From positions 124,001 through 188,000 of the forward strand of contig VFZL01000004.1 in the NCBI GenBank assembly GCA_016871175.1: a DNA stretch of 64,000 nucleotides, given 5' to 3'. This DNA is from Acidimicrobiia bacterium (GTDB taxonomy: Bacteria; Acidobacteriota; Vicinamibacteria; Vicinamibacterales; CAVVIG01). Each line of letters starts with the position of its first letter. The stretch's first letter is position 1. The translations under genes were made by a program, and so were the position numbers. Shown one piece after another: positions 25,625 to 34,158 of the stretch. Below the pieces are notes generated by a model. The model was not told the origin of the DNA and made no database searches. It was given only the letters and a program-made list of their open reading frames with translations.

Positions 25625-26775
25625 ACGTCGGCATCATCTGCTACGCGTCGGTCGGTGGTAGCGGCATCATTGCCACCGAGCTCGGAAAGGTGCTGGCGGG
25701 GCGGGGTCATCGCGTGCACATCTTGAGCGGCGACACCCCTGTCCGCTTGACGGACTACCAGCCCGGGCTGTCCTTCCACCGCGTGGAGGCGCCCTCGTAT
25801 CCGGCCTTTCGTGAGCCGCAGTACCTCTTGTCGCTGACCAACAAGATTGTCCAGGTGTCGCGGGATGAGGGATTGGACATCGTCCACGCGCACTACGCGA
25901 TCCCCCATGCGACGGCCGCGTACCTCGCGCGTCAGATTCTGTCGTCGGTCGGCGGTCGGGTGCCGCGGGTCATCACGACGCTACACGGCACCGACATCAC
26001 GTTGCTCGGCGGCGATCCGACGTTCAAGGAGACGGTCGCCTTCTGCATCGATCAATCAGACGGTGTCACCGCTGTGTCCGACGGCCTGCGTGCGGACACG
26101 TACCAGCACCTCGGCGTGAAGACGTCGATCGCAGTCATCCCCAATTTTATCGACTGCCTCGCCAACCGCCGCCGGAACGTCCCTGGCCTCCGAGCCGAAC
26201 TCGCACCCGATGGGCAGGCCGTGTTCGTCCATGTGTCGAACTTCCGACCGGTGAAGCGAGCGCCTGTGGTCGTCGAGGTGTTCGCGCGCATCCGGCGCGA
26301 GATGTCGGCAAAGCTCCTGATGGTCGGCGATGGTCCCGAGGTCAACGAAGCCGCGCGGGTCGCCAAGCGTCTCCAGGTGGCGCAGGACGTGGCGTTTCTG
26401 GGCTTGCAGGAGCAGGTCGTGCCGCTGCTCTCCATCGCGGATGCGTTCATCTTGCCTTCCTCTCAAGAGAGCTTCGGCCTTGCGGCGCTCGAGGCGCTGT
26501 CGTGCGAGGTCCCGGTGATCGCCGCGCGTGTCGGCGGCCTGCCCGAGGTCATCGACGACGGCGTGAACGGATTCCTCCACGCGCCAGACGATCTGGAGGG
26601 GATGGCGGCGTCTGCGGTGAGGCTGGCTGCCGACCGCGTGACCCACACAAGGATGGCCGCGGCCGCTCGGCGGACGGCCGAAGAGCGGTTCTCCGAGGCG
26701 CGCATTGTCCCGATCTACGAGGCCTACTATGCCGAGGTGATGCGCCGAGAACGCCGAGGGTATACTGCCCCCTGA
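25621..26775 (+). CDS. bshA: GlcNAc-malate glycosyltransferase BshA (bacillithiol biosynthesis)
   Basis: 384 residues from ATG 25621, overlapping the bshB1 stop. A GT4 retaining glycosyltransferase with BshA-like features: N-terminal GIICYASVGGSGIIATELG, the acceptor-side VHAHYAIPHA, ITTLHGTDITLLG, and the nucleotide-sugar site QESFGLAALEALSCEVPVIA. It transfers GlcNAc from UDP-GlcNAc to L-malate. Order in this operon is oxidoreductase, bshB1, bshA, with four-base overlaps throughout. The gene is complete and normal in length. Confidence 0.95.
   Translation: MNVGIICYASVGGSGIIATELGKVLAGRGHRVHILSGDTPVRLTDYQPGLSFHRVEAPSYPAFREPQYLLSLTNKIVQVSRDEGLDIVHAHYAIPHATAAYLARQILSSVGGRVPRVITTLHGTDITLLGGDPTFKETVAFCIDQSDGVTAVSDGLRADTYQHLGVKTSIAVIPNFIDCLANRRRNVPGLRAELAPDGQAVFVHVSNFRPVKRAPVVVEVFARIRREMSAKLLMVGDGPEVNEAARVAKRLQVAQDVAFLGLQEQVVPLLSIADAFILPSSQESFGLAALEALSCEVPVIAARVGGLPEVIDDGVNGFLHAPDDLEGMAASAVRLAADRVTHTRMAAAARRTAEERFSEARIVPIYEAYYAEVMRRERRGYTAP
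26761..26766 (+). promoter_or_regulatory. Candidate -10 element for the TonB-dependent receptor
   Basis: TATACT lies at the very end of bshA, 34 bases before the receptor's ATG. The matching -35 (GTGATG region near 26738) is poor. Confidence 0.3.
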
Positions 26776-26800
26776 CCGTCCCCGTGGAGCGCCGCACCTC

Positions 26801-28561
26801 ATGATCGGAGTCCTCTTCGCGCTCGTGCTGGGCCTGGTGGCCCCGTCGTCTGCGTTCGCTCAGTCGCAGGCGGCCAACGGCGCTATCGAAGGCACGGTCT
26901 CCGACACGTCGAGCGGCACGTTACCCGGAGTCATCGTGACCGTCATCCACACCGCCAACGGCTCGCAGCGTTCGGTGGTGACCAACGAGAGCGGGTTCTA
27001 TCGGGTCCTGCTCCTGCCGCTCGGTACGTATCGTGTCACGGCCGAGCTCCCTGGGTTCAAGACCTTCGAGCAGACGGGTGTTCGAGTTGCCGTCGGCGCG
27101 ACGGCGGTGGTGAACGCCACGTTGGATGTCGATGCGGTGAGCGAGACTGTGACCGTCAGCGCTGCTGATCTGCCCGCCATCGATCTCGCGCGGATCGATA
27201 TCGGCCACACGATGAGCGATCTGGAGGTGCATTCGCTCCCGCTCGTGGCGCGCAACCCCTACAACTTCGCGCTGGTGCAACCCGGCGTCACCGGGTACGA
27301 GAACATCGAGCTTGGCGTCCCTCGCCTGGCTGCGAACGGTCAGGCGATGCGGATCAACTACCAGATCGACGGCAACACGAACACAGAGAAGGATCGGGCC
27401 GGGTTGCGCCTGTTGCCGATGTCCGAGGTGATGATCGAGCAGGTCAAGGTCGTGACCACGGGGTTCGCACCGGAGTTCGGGCACGCGATGGGGATGGTCT
27501 ACAACGCCATCACGCCATCGGGGACGAACGCGTTTCGCGGGCAAGCGAGCTATCTGTTCCGCCGAAATGCGTTCAGCGCGTTCCCCTTCTTCTTTGGCTG
27601 CGGCAGCACGACGCCTGCCGCCAATTGCCCGGACCTGTCGTCCATCGCGAATCGCGTGCGACCGGCAACGAAGGTCGACACCGGGACCGCGTCGATGGGC
27701 GGTCCCATCCTCCGCAACAGACTGTTCTTCTACGGCGGGTGGGAGCAGACCCGCCGCGACCTGTCCGCATCGAGACTCATCACGGCATCGCCGGCGGTCG
27801 TCGAGCAGCTCGGGCTGAAGTCGCAGCCTGTCGCAGCGCCGAACGTCCAAACGGCGAAGTTCGCCATCGGGAAGGTGGACTACCAATTGAACCACTCGAA
27901 TCGGCTGACCGCACGCTGGATTCGATTCGCGAACGATGCTCCCTACAACGCTGGCACCGCGGGCGGCGCGACACTCGAACGGCAGACCAACTTTCTGGAC
28001 GGGATGCACTCGACCCCGGCTCAATTGGTGACGACGCTTGGATCGAACCGGCTGAACGAGCTCCGCGTGCAGTACGCGCAACGCCATCAGCAGTCGATGT
28101 TGAACGGAGATTCCGGCAGTGGACCTGCGATCAACATCGCTGCCCCCATCGTGGCCTTCGGCGGCCCCTACGCGAGCACCGGGCAGGACAGCGCCGGGTT
28201 CGACTTCCGACAGCAGATCACGCAGGTGGTCGACAACTTCACCTACGTCCGAGGCAACCACAGTTACAAGTTCGGCGTCGATTGGCAACACGTCGTCGAC
28301 GAACGTGTCGCCGCGCCGCAGTTCCTCTACACGTTTCCCACGGCGGCGGCGTACTTGGCGGCCCGCAGTGGTGTCGCGCCCTTCGGCTACGCGGCCGTCA
28401 CGCAGCTCACTGGCGATCGATCATTCGAGATGAGCACGAACCTCTTCAGTGCGTTCGTGCAGGACGACTGGCAGCTGGCGCCGAGGGTCAAGCTGCTGTA
28501 CGGACTCCGTTACGACCTGTACGAGTACCCGGAGGGGCTCGCGGATGCTCCGCTCGCGTAA
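26801..28561 (+). CDS. TonB-dependent receptor (Oar-like), N-terminal part up to an in-frame stop
   Basis: 586 residues from ATG 26801 to TAA 28559-28561. After a signal peptide (MIGVLFALVLGLVAPSSAFA) comes a carboxypeptidase-regulatory-like beta-sandwich (AIEGTVSDTSSGTLPGVIVT, about 28-115), a plug-like domain, and the beginning of the outer-membrane barrel. The frame continues unbroken after the stop at 28562 in the same register (ARG-SER-PHE-ASN, then NNIAPRVGVAW) to a natural end at 29755 with a C-terminal Phe, typical of outer-membrane barrels. Thus a single base change created the stop, or it is a sequencing error. Such receptors import glycans or other nutrients. Confidence 0.88.
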   Translation: MIGVLFALVLGLVAPSSAFAQSQAANGAIEGTVSDTSSGTLPGVIVTVIHTANGSQRSVVTNESGFYRVLLLPLGTYRVTAELPGFKTFEQTGVRVAVGATAVVNATLDVDAVSETVTVSAADLPAIDLARIDIGHTMSDLEVHSLPLVARNPYNFALVQPGVTGYENIELGVPRLAANGQAMRINYQIDGNTNTEKDRAGLRLLPMSEVMIEQVKVVTTGFAPEFGHAMGMVYNAITPSGTNAFRGQASYLFRRNAFSAFPFFFGCGSTTPAANCPDLSSIANRVRPATKVDTGTASMGGPILRNRLFFYGGWEQTRRDLSASRLITASPAVVEQLGLKSQPVAAPNVQTAKFAIGKVDYQLNHSNRLTARWIRFANDAPYNAGTAGGATLERQTNFLDGMHSTPAQLVTTLGSNRLNELRVQYAQRHQQSMLNGDSGSGPAINIAAPIVAFGGPYASTGQDSAGFDFRQQITQVVDNFTYVRGNHSYKFGVDWQHVVDERVAAPQFLYTFPTAAAYLAARSGVAPFGYAAVTQLTGDRSFEMSTNLFSAFVQDDWQLAPRVKLLYGLRYDLYEYPEGLADAPLA

Positions 28562-28603
28562 ACGCGATCCTTCAACGTCGACAGGAACAACATCGCTCCT
28601 CGC

Positions 28604-29755
28604 GTGGGCGTGGCGTGGGCGCTCTCGGCCGACTCCGTGCTCCGCGGGAGCAGCGGGCTGATGTTCGTTCAGCCGATTCTGGGGGGCTACGAGCAGGCGT
28701 TGCAGCTCTCAGGCTCTCCACGCGCGCCGATCTACACCTTCAGCGGCGCGGCAGCGCCTGGAGGCGTGACGCCGGGCGCGCCGGCGTTCCCGAATCCCGT
28801 GCCGACCGGCACGCTGTCGCAACAGTCGCCGTGGGCGGTAGACCCTGATTTCGAGGCGGCGCACACGTGGCAGACCAACGTGCAGTACGAGCGGTCGATC
28901 GGACGCGAATTCACGGTCGCCATCGGTGCGATGCACGCGCGGGGATGGGGGCTTCCCGTTGTCACCGACGTCAACCTGATCAACCCGATTGGGACGCTCG
29001 CCGACGGACGGCCAGTCTACGCAGCCGCCGTGAACGCGGTGACACGGTCGGACCCGCGCTTCAATCACATCAACCAGGTCCAGTCACTGGGTGCGTCCAC
29101 CTTCAGGTCGTTCACGGTGCAGGCGACGCGTCGGCTGGGCGCCGGACTGACGTTCAACGCGCAGTACGCGCTGGGCAAGGCGATCGACAACGCCCCCCTC
29201 CTGACGCAGCTCACGGTCCAGTCCGAGAACGGCCGTTCCGACCCGACCAACCTGGACCGCGACAAGGGACCGAATCCGTTGGACATGCGCAATAACCTCA
29301 CCGGGAGCGTCGTCTACATCTCCTCGAGCGGAGCGAGCAACCCGCTCGCGCGGCAGCTCCTCGCCGGAAACGAGATCGGCGTGCTCTTCGCGTTCAACAG
29401 CGGACTACCGGCGACGATCTTGAGTAATCGCGACCTGAACGGCGACGGCATCACGAACAACGACCGCCCGGCCTTCGTGGGTCGCGGGTCACTCTACATG
29501 CCCGCGCGCAAGAACGTCGACCTGCGGTACACGCGGTGGATTCCGGTGGGCGGCTCGACGCGAGGCGAGATCATCGCCGAGCTGAAAAACGCGTTCAACG
29601 TCCGGCAGTTGCAGACCGTGAACACCACGATCGTGACCGATGCGCTGGGCATTCCGGCTGGGCTCATTCCGACAGATGCGTACCAGTTTCCGAATCCCTC
29701 GAGTGCCTCCTTCGAGCAGCGGAAGTTCCAATTGGGTTTCCGCCTTAGGTTCTAG
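28604..29755 (+). CDS. TonB-dependent receptor (Oar-like), C-terminal barrel after the in-frame stop
   Basis: The remaining barrel of the gene starting at 26801, in the same frame. It begins near NNIAPRVGVAWALS and ends RKFQLGFRLRF with Phe at the terminus, the beta-signal recognised by the outer-membrane assembly machinery. It contains the YALGKAIDNAPL and GSVVYISSS segments and an aromatic, Asn-rich style typical of Oar-like proteins. The first ATG or GTG downstream of the stop cannot produce a functional protein alone, because signal peptide, plug and the first strands are absent. Treat with 26801 as one gene of about 984 codons with one nonsense codon. Confidence 0.82.
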   Translation: MGVAWALSADSVLRGSSGLMFVQPILGGYEQALQLSGSPRAPIYTFSGAAAPGGVTPGAPAFPNPVPTGTLSQQSPWAVDPDFEAAHTWQTNVQYERSIGREFTVAIGAMHARGWGLPVVTDVNLINPIGTLADGRPVYAAAVNAVTRSDPRFNHINQVQSLGASTFRSFTVQATRRLGAGLTFNAQYALGKAIDNAPLLTQLTVQSENGRSDPTNLDRDKGPNPLDMRNNLTGSVVYISSSGASNPLARQLLAGNEIGVLFAFNSGLPATILSNRDLNGDGITNNDRPAFVGRGSLYMPARKNVDLRYTRWIPVGGSTRGEIIAELKNAFNVRQLQTVNTTIVTDALGIPAGLIPTDAYQFPNPSSASFEQRKFQLGFRLRF

Positions 29756-29756
29756 A

Positions 29757-32516
29757 ATGTCTCTCGTGTGGCGCCGTCTCGGCCTGGTCGCGGTCATCGC
29801 CGTCCTGCTCGTCGGCGCACCCGTCCCGCGCGCACAGATGCGCGTGAATCCGCTTGATGATGAGCAGGGCCATGTCGCGTTGGGGTTGGCGCTCCGGCGG
29901 CTGTCGAACACCGGCATCTTCATGCACGCCACGGCTCACCCCGACGACGAAGACAACGGCCTGCTGGTGATGCTGAGTCGTGGCCAGGGCGTGCGGACCG
30001 CGCTCGCGACGGCCACGCGAGGGAACGGCGGGCAGAACGAAATCGGACCCGAGATCTTCGAAGCGCTCGGCGTGCTGAGGACTGAGGAGCTGGCCGCGCT
30101 CCACCGCTTCGACGGCGCGGAGCAGTACTTCACGCGCGCGGTCGATTTTGGGTTCTCGTTCTCGACTGAGGAGACGTTCCAAGAGTGGGGTCGGGACGAG
30201 ATCACCGCCGACTACGTGCGGCTCATCCGGATGATTCGGCCGGACGTGATTCTGGGCTTGAGGCCGGATGGCGGTGGTGGGGGACAGCACCACCAAGCGT
30301 CGACCATCATCTCGCGTGACGCGTTCACGCTCGCAGGCGACCCGACGAAGTACGCCGATCAAATCACAGGCGGCCTGCGACCCTGGCAACCCGTGAAGTA
30401 TTACTTCCGCGGTGGATTCGGTCCTCCGGGTGCCCGGGCCTCAGCCAACACCACGCTCCTGTCCATCGACCTCGCGCAGTACGACCCGTTGCTCGGCCGT
30501 ACCTACGCCGACATCGGCACAGAGGCTCGCAGCATGCACAAGTGCCAGGGCATGGCGCAGCTGTTGTCTCTGCCAGGCCCGTCCCCCTCGACGTTCGAGC
30601 TCGCGGAGTCCACCCTCCCGGGCGGAGCCCGCCTCGCCGAACAGTCGCTCTTCGACGGAATCGACACGTCCATCGGCGGACTCGTGCGATTCGCCGGGCC
30701 GAATCCACCACAGGAGCTGACGCAAGGCTTGAGCGCCATTGCGACGGCGGTTCAGCAGGCGCAGCGCGCGTTTCACGAAGGGAACGACGCGGACACGGTC
30801 GGGCCGCTCCTCACAGGACTGCGGTCGGTCCGGAGAGTGCGCGCGGCGCTCGGCACGCTTACGGCGATCGATGCGGCGGGCCGGTTCGAGATCGACTTTC
30901 GACTGCTCCAGAAGGAACAGGAGTTCCAGCGGGCGGTGCTCGTGGCCAACGGCGTGCTGATTGAGGCGCTGGCTGACGACGATGTGGTCACGCCAGGACA
31001 GGCGGTGAAGGCGTCGGTTGTCGTTGCCAATCGTGGGATGGGCGACGTCACAGTCAAGCAGGTCACGTTCGAGGGGTTCTCGGGCGGTGCCGCCTGCACG
31101 CTCGCCGCCGTCACACGGCCGACGTTCTCGTTCATGGGCGGCGGACGGCGAGCACCAGCACCCTCCCCGGGCCCGCCGATCTCGACCCTGAAGAAGGACC
31201 AGGTCGGGCGGTGTGATCCGACGGTGACGATTTCTCCCGACGAGCGGATCACCGAGCCGTACTGGCACCGCGACGGCGAAGCCGGGCGCTACACGTTCGA
31301 TCCGAACGCACCCTTTGGTCTGCCGTATCGGCCGACGCCATTCTCCGTGCAGGTGGTACTGGGCATCGGCGCTGACGGAGAGGAGATCCACTCGAGTCAC
31401 GCGGTCCATTACCGGTCCGAAGGTGACATCTTCAGCGGCGAGAAGCGCGGCGAGCTCTTGGTGGTGCCGGCGTTGTCTGCCACGGTCTCGCCGAGCGTGG
31501 CCATCCTGCCGCTGTCGAACCTGTCGGCGTCGCGGACGGGGTCGCCTGTGGCTGGCCAGCGCGAGATTCGTGTCACGGTGGTCAACGATACGCCCGGCGT
31601 GGCGGACGCCACGGTGAAGCTGAGCGTGCCAGACGGCTGGACGTCGACGCCGGCGCAGCAGGCCGTGGCGTTCACGCGCGAGAATGAGTCACGGACGGTG
31701 CGCTTCGAGGTCAGGCCGCCACGGGGCGCCAAGCCCGGCGCCTACGAGCTCGGCGCCACCGCGTCGCTGAACGGTCGCGCGTTCACGCGTGGATTCCAGG
31801 TAATCGATTACCCGCATATTCGTCGTCAACACATCTATGGGGACGCTGAAGCCACGCTGAAGATTCTCGACGTGAAGATCCCTGCCAATCTCACGGTCGG
31901 CTACATCATGGGCGTGGGCGACGAGGTCGCGCAGGCGATCCAGCAGCTTGGCGCGAAGGTCGAAATGATCTCGCCAGACGAGCTCGCGTGGGGCAACCTC
32001 TCGCGTTTCCAGACCATCGTCACCGGTGTGCGCGCGTACGAGCGGCGGCCGGATCTGCGCGCGAACAACAGCCGGCTGCTGGACTACGTTCGAGATGGCG
32101 GGACGGTGATCGTCCAGTACAACAAGTTCGAGTTCAACGAGGCGCAGTACGGTCCATATCCCGCCAAAGTGACGTCTGATCGCATCACGGACGAAAGCGC
32201 CCCCGCCAGAGTGATCGATCCGACCGATCCGCTGTTCAACACGCCCAACAGGATCCACGACAGTGCGTGGGAGGGCTGGGTCCAAGAGCGCGGCCTCTAC
32301 TTCTTCGAGCCCGAAGACTCGCGGTACCAAGCCCACCTGAGCTTGACCGACCCGTTCCCCAACAACCCTGGTGAGAAGCGGGGCGCGCTGGTGTCAGCGC
32401 GCTACGGGAAGGGGCGCTGGGCGTATGTCGGCCTGGGTTTGTGGCGCGAGCTGCCGGCGGGTGTGCCTGGGGCCTACCAACTGTTGGCCAACCTGCTCAG
32501 CTTGCGGGGCGATTAA
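29757..32516 (+). CDS. Large exported PIG-L (LmbE-like) deacetylase family protein with C-terminal domains
   Basis: 919 residues from ATG 29757, one base after the receptor's stop. A signal peptide (ending APVPRAQ) precedes a PIG-L domain at about 45-285: ATAHPDDEDNGLL is the zinc motif and GGGGGQHHQAST supplies later His ligands. A beta-rich region of roughly 400-690 resembles Ig/CARDB-type domains (VVVANRGMGDVTVKQVTFEG). The C-terminal 200 residues (IMGVGDEVAQAIQQLGAKVE, then GGTVIVQYNKFEFN) look like a ThuA/glutamine-amidotransferase-type fold. Such giant PIG-L proteins accompany TonB receptors; here it is probably a glycan N-deacetylase working with the receptor upstream. Confidence 0.85.
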   Translation: MSLVWRRLGLVAVIAVLLVGAPVPRAQMRVNPLDDEQGHVALGLALRRLSNTGIFMHATAHPDDEDNGLLVMLSRGQGVRTALATATRGNGGQNEIGPEIFEALGVLRTEELAALHRFDGAEQYFTRAVDFGFSFSTEETFQEWGRDEITADYVRLIRMIRPDVILGLRPDGGGGGQHHQASTIISRDAFTLAGDPTKYADQITGGLRPWQPVKYYFRGGFGPPGARASANTTLLSIDLAQYDPLLGRTYADIGTEARSMHKCQGMAQLLSLPGPSPSTFELAESTLPGGARLAEQSLFDGIDTSIGGLVRFAGPNPPQELTQGLSAIATAVQQAQRAFHEGNDADTVGPLLTGLRSVRRVRAALGTLTAIDAAGRFEIDFRLLQKEQEFQRAVLVANGVLIEALADDDVVTPGQAVKASVVVANRGMGDVTVKQVTFEGFSGGAACTLAAVTRPTFSFMGGGRRAPAPSPGPPISTLKKDQVGRCDPTVTISPDERITEPYWHRDGEAGRYTFDPNAPFGLPYRPTPFSVQVVLGIGADGEEIHSSHAVHYRSEGDIFSGEKRGELLVVPALSATVSPSVAILPLSNLSASRTGSPVAGQREIRVTVVNDTPGVADATVKLSVPDGWTSTPAQQAVAFTRENESRTVRFEVRPPRGAKPGAYELGATASLNGRAFTRGFQVIDYPHIRRQHIYGDAEATLKILDVKIPANLTVGYIMGVGDEVAQAIQQLGAKVEMISPDELAWGNLSRFQTIVTGVRAYERRPDLRANNSRLLDYVRDGGTVIVQYNKFEFNEAQYGPYPAKVTSDRITDESAPARVIDPTDPLFNTPNRIHDSAWEGWVQERGLYFFEPEDSRYQAHLSLTDPFPNNPGEKRGALVSARYGKGRWAYVGLGLWRELPAGVPGAYQLLANLLSLRGD

Positions 32517-32582
32517 ACCCATCGAGGTTCCCGCCGGTCTAAGCCGGGGACTTCACGGGTTTTCGCGCTTCTGACGATTCGG

Positions 32583-32612
32583 TTGACGCGGGCCAGCTCG
32601 AGCGCGTATCCT
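32583..32612 (+). promoter_or_regulatory. Sigma-70-like promoter for the DUF1800-DUF1501 operon
   Basis: TTGACG (32583-32588) and TATCCT (32607-32612) are separated by 18 bases, about 90 bases upstream of the ATG at 32704. Both match the consensus in at least 4 of 6 positions, and it lies in a 187-base gene-free spacer. Confidence 0.45.
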
Positions 32613-32703
32613 GAAAGCGTCTCGTATTCTTTCCCGTCGAGGCGGCCGCCCAGGCCCTTGATGGACACCTCGAACCGAAAACCCAGGACTGGAGAGCGCT
32701 CCC

Positions 32704-34158
32704 ATGGCGCTTCCTATTGACCGTCAATTCGAGCACCTGCTGCGTCGCGCAGGTTTCGGTGCACGGAGCGATGAGCTCGATAGTTTCCGCCAGCTGTCAA
32801 TCCGTGGCGCGGTTGCGCTGCTGACCGACTACGACGACATCCCTGACGACGTCGACGAGAAGATCGGACAGCCGGGCTACGCAGCGATTCGCGCGGGATA
32901 TAACCCGACCACGATCATCGGCGACTCGCGACAGCGATGGTTGTTCCGGATGGTGCATACCAACCGTCCACTCCAGGAGAAGATGACCCTCTTCTGGCAC
33001 AACCACTTCGCGACGGCGTACTCGAAACTCGCCGGGCAGATTGGCGGCAACGACGCCGCGCGGTACCTGGCCGCGAAAGCGTCTGAGGATCCGGCAGGTG
33101 TGCGTGGGCAGCTCGAGATGCTGCGCGACAACGCGCTCGGCAACTTCCGCGACATCCTGGTCGAGATCTCGAAGGATGTCGCCATGCTCTATTGGCTGGA
33201 CGGGTTCAACAACAATCGCCTGCGCCCCCAGGAGAACTACGCCCGCGAGATCATGGAGTTGTTCACGCTGGGAGTCGGCAAGTTCACCGAGCCCGACGTC
33301 TACGCCGCCGCGCGCGTCTTCACCGGGTGGAACGTTGGCATCGAGGGTGGCGGGTCGTCATCTCGGCGCGTTTTCCAGTACCGGTCGCAGAACCACGACA
33401 CGGGCGACAAGACCTTCAGCTTCCCCATTTACAAGGACGGGAGCAAGACCATCCGGAGCCGCCCCGCGGCCGATGGGATGCAAGATGGTCTCGACTTCAT
33501 CGAGGCGTTGGTGGCGCATCCGGAGACGCCACGTTACCTGGGGGCGAAGCTGTATCGGTTCTTCATCTCCGAGACCGGGAACATCGACGAGCGGTGGCTG
33601 ACTCGGATCTCCAGGGTCTACGTCCAGAGCCAGTACGACATGCGCGCGGTCGTGCGCGCGGTGCTGCTCTCGGGTGAGTTCTGGGATCGGGCTTCGTACT
33701 TCAGTCGGTACTCATGGCCGGTCGAGTTCGTCGTCCGTTCGATCAAGGATATCGGCTGGCGTGGCTTCTCGTTGAACGACGCCCTGGGCCCGCTGAACAA
33801 CATGGGCCAGATCCTGTACGACCCGCCTGACGTAGCGGGCTGGGAACCCGGTCGTGCGTGGTTCTCGACCGGCGCGATGCTCGCCCGCATGAACTTCGCC
33901 TCGGTGCTCGCCGCCAACCAACGCTTCAACTTGGCCACGGCGGCGCGTTCGACCTCCGCCTGGAACTCTCCGGAATCGCTGCTCAAGTACGTGCTCGAAG
34001 GCCTGCCGCGCCCTGAGTTCGACACAGCCGTCCGCGGCGAGTTGCTCAACTACCTGCGATCAACCACCCCCTGGACCGGGAGCCTCGCCCAGCTGCAGGT
34101 CAAGCTCCCAGGGCTGGTGCGGCTCGTGGCCAACAGCGCGGAGTACCAGTTCGTATGA
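32704..34158 (+). CDS. DUF1800 family protein
   Basis: 484 residues from ATG 32704. The N-terminal LLRRAGFGARSDELDSF region, the central TLFWHNHFATAYSKL and NARENYAREIMELFTLGVG motif (here RPQENYAREIMELFTLG), and PDVAGWEPG near the C-terminus are all characteristic of DUF1800. Family members are uncharacterised and probably bind or process an extracellular polymer or are exported by partners. It is followed by a DUF1501 protein with a four-base overlap, the usual gene pair. No signal peptide is seen on this member. Confidence 0.93.
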   Translation: MALPIDRQFEHLLRRAGFGARSDELDSFRQLSIRGAVALLTDYDDIPDDVDEKIGQPGYAAIRAGYNPTTIIGDSRQRWLFRMVHTNRPLQEKMTLFWHNHFATAYSKLAGQIGGNDAARYLAAKASEDPAGVRGQLEMLRDNALGNFRDILVEISKDVAMLYWLDGFNNNRLRPQENYAREIMELFTLGVGKFTEPDVYAAARVFTGWNVGIEGGGSSSRRVFQYRSQNHDTGDKTFSFPIYKDGSKTIRSRPAADGMQDGLDFIEALVAHPETPRYLGAKLYRFFISETGNIDERWLTRISRVYVQSQYDMRAVVRAVLLSGEFWDRASYFSRYSWPVEFVVRSIKDIGWRGFSLNDALGPLNNMGQILYDPPDVAGWEPGRAWFSTGAMLARMNFASVLAANQRFNLATAARSTSAWNSPESLLKYVLEGLPRPEFDTAVRGELLNYLRSTTPWTGSLAQLQVKLPGLVRLVANSAEYQFV

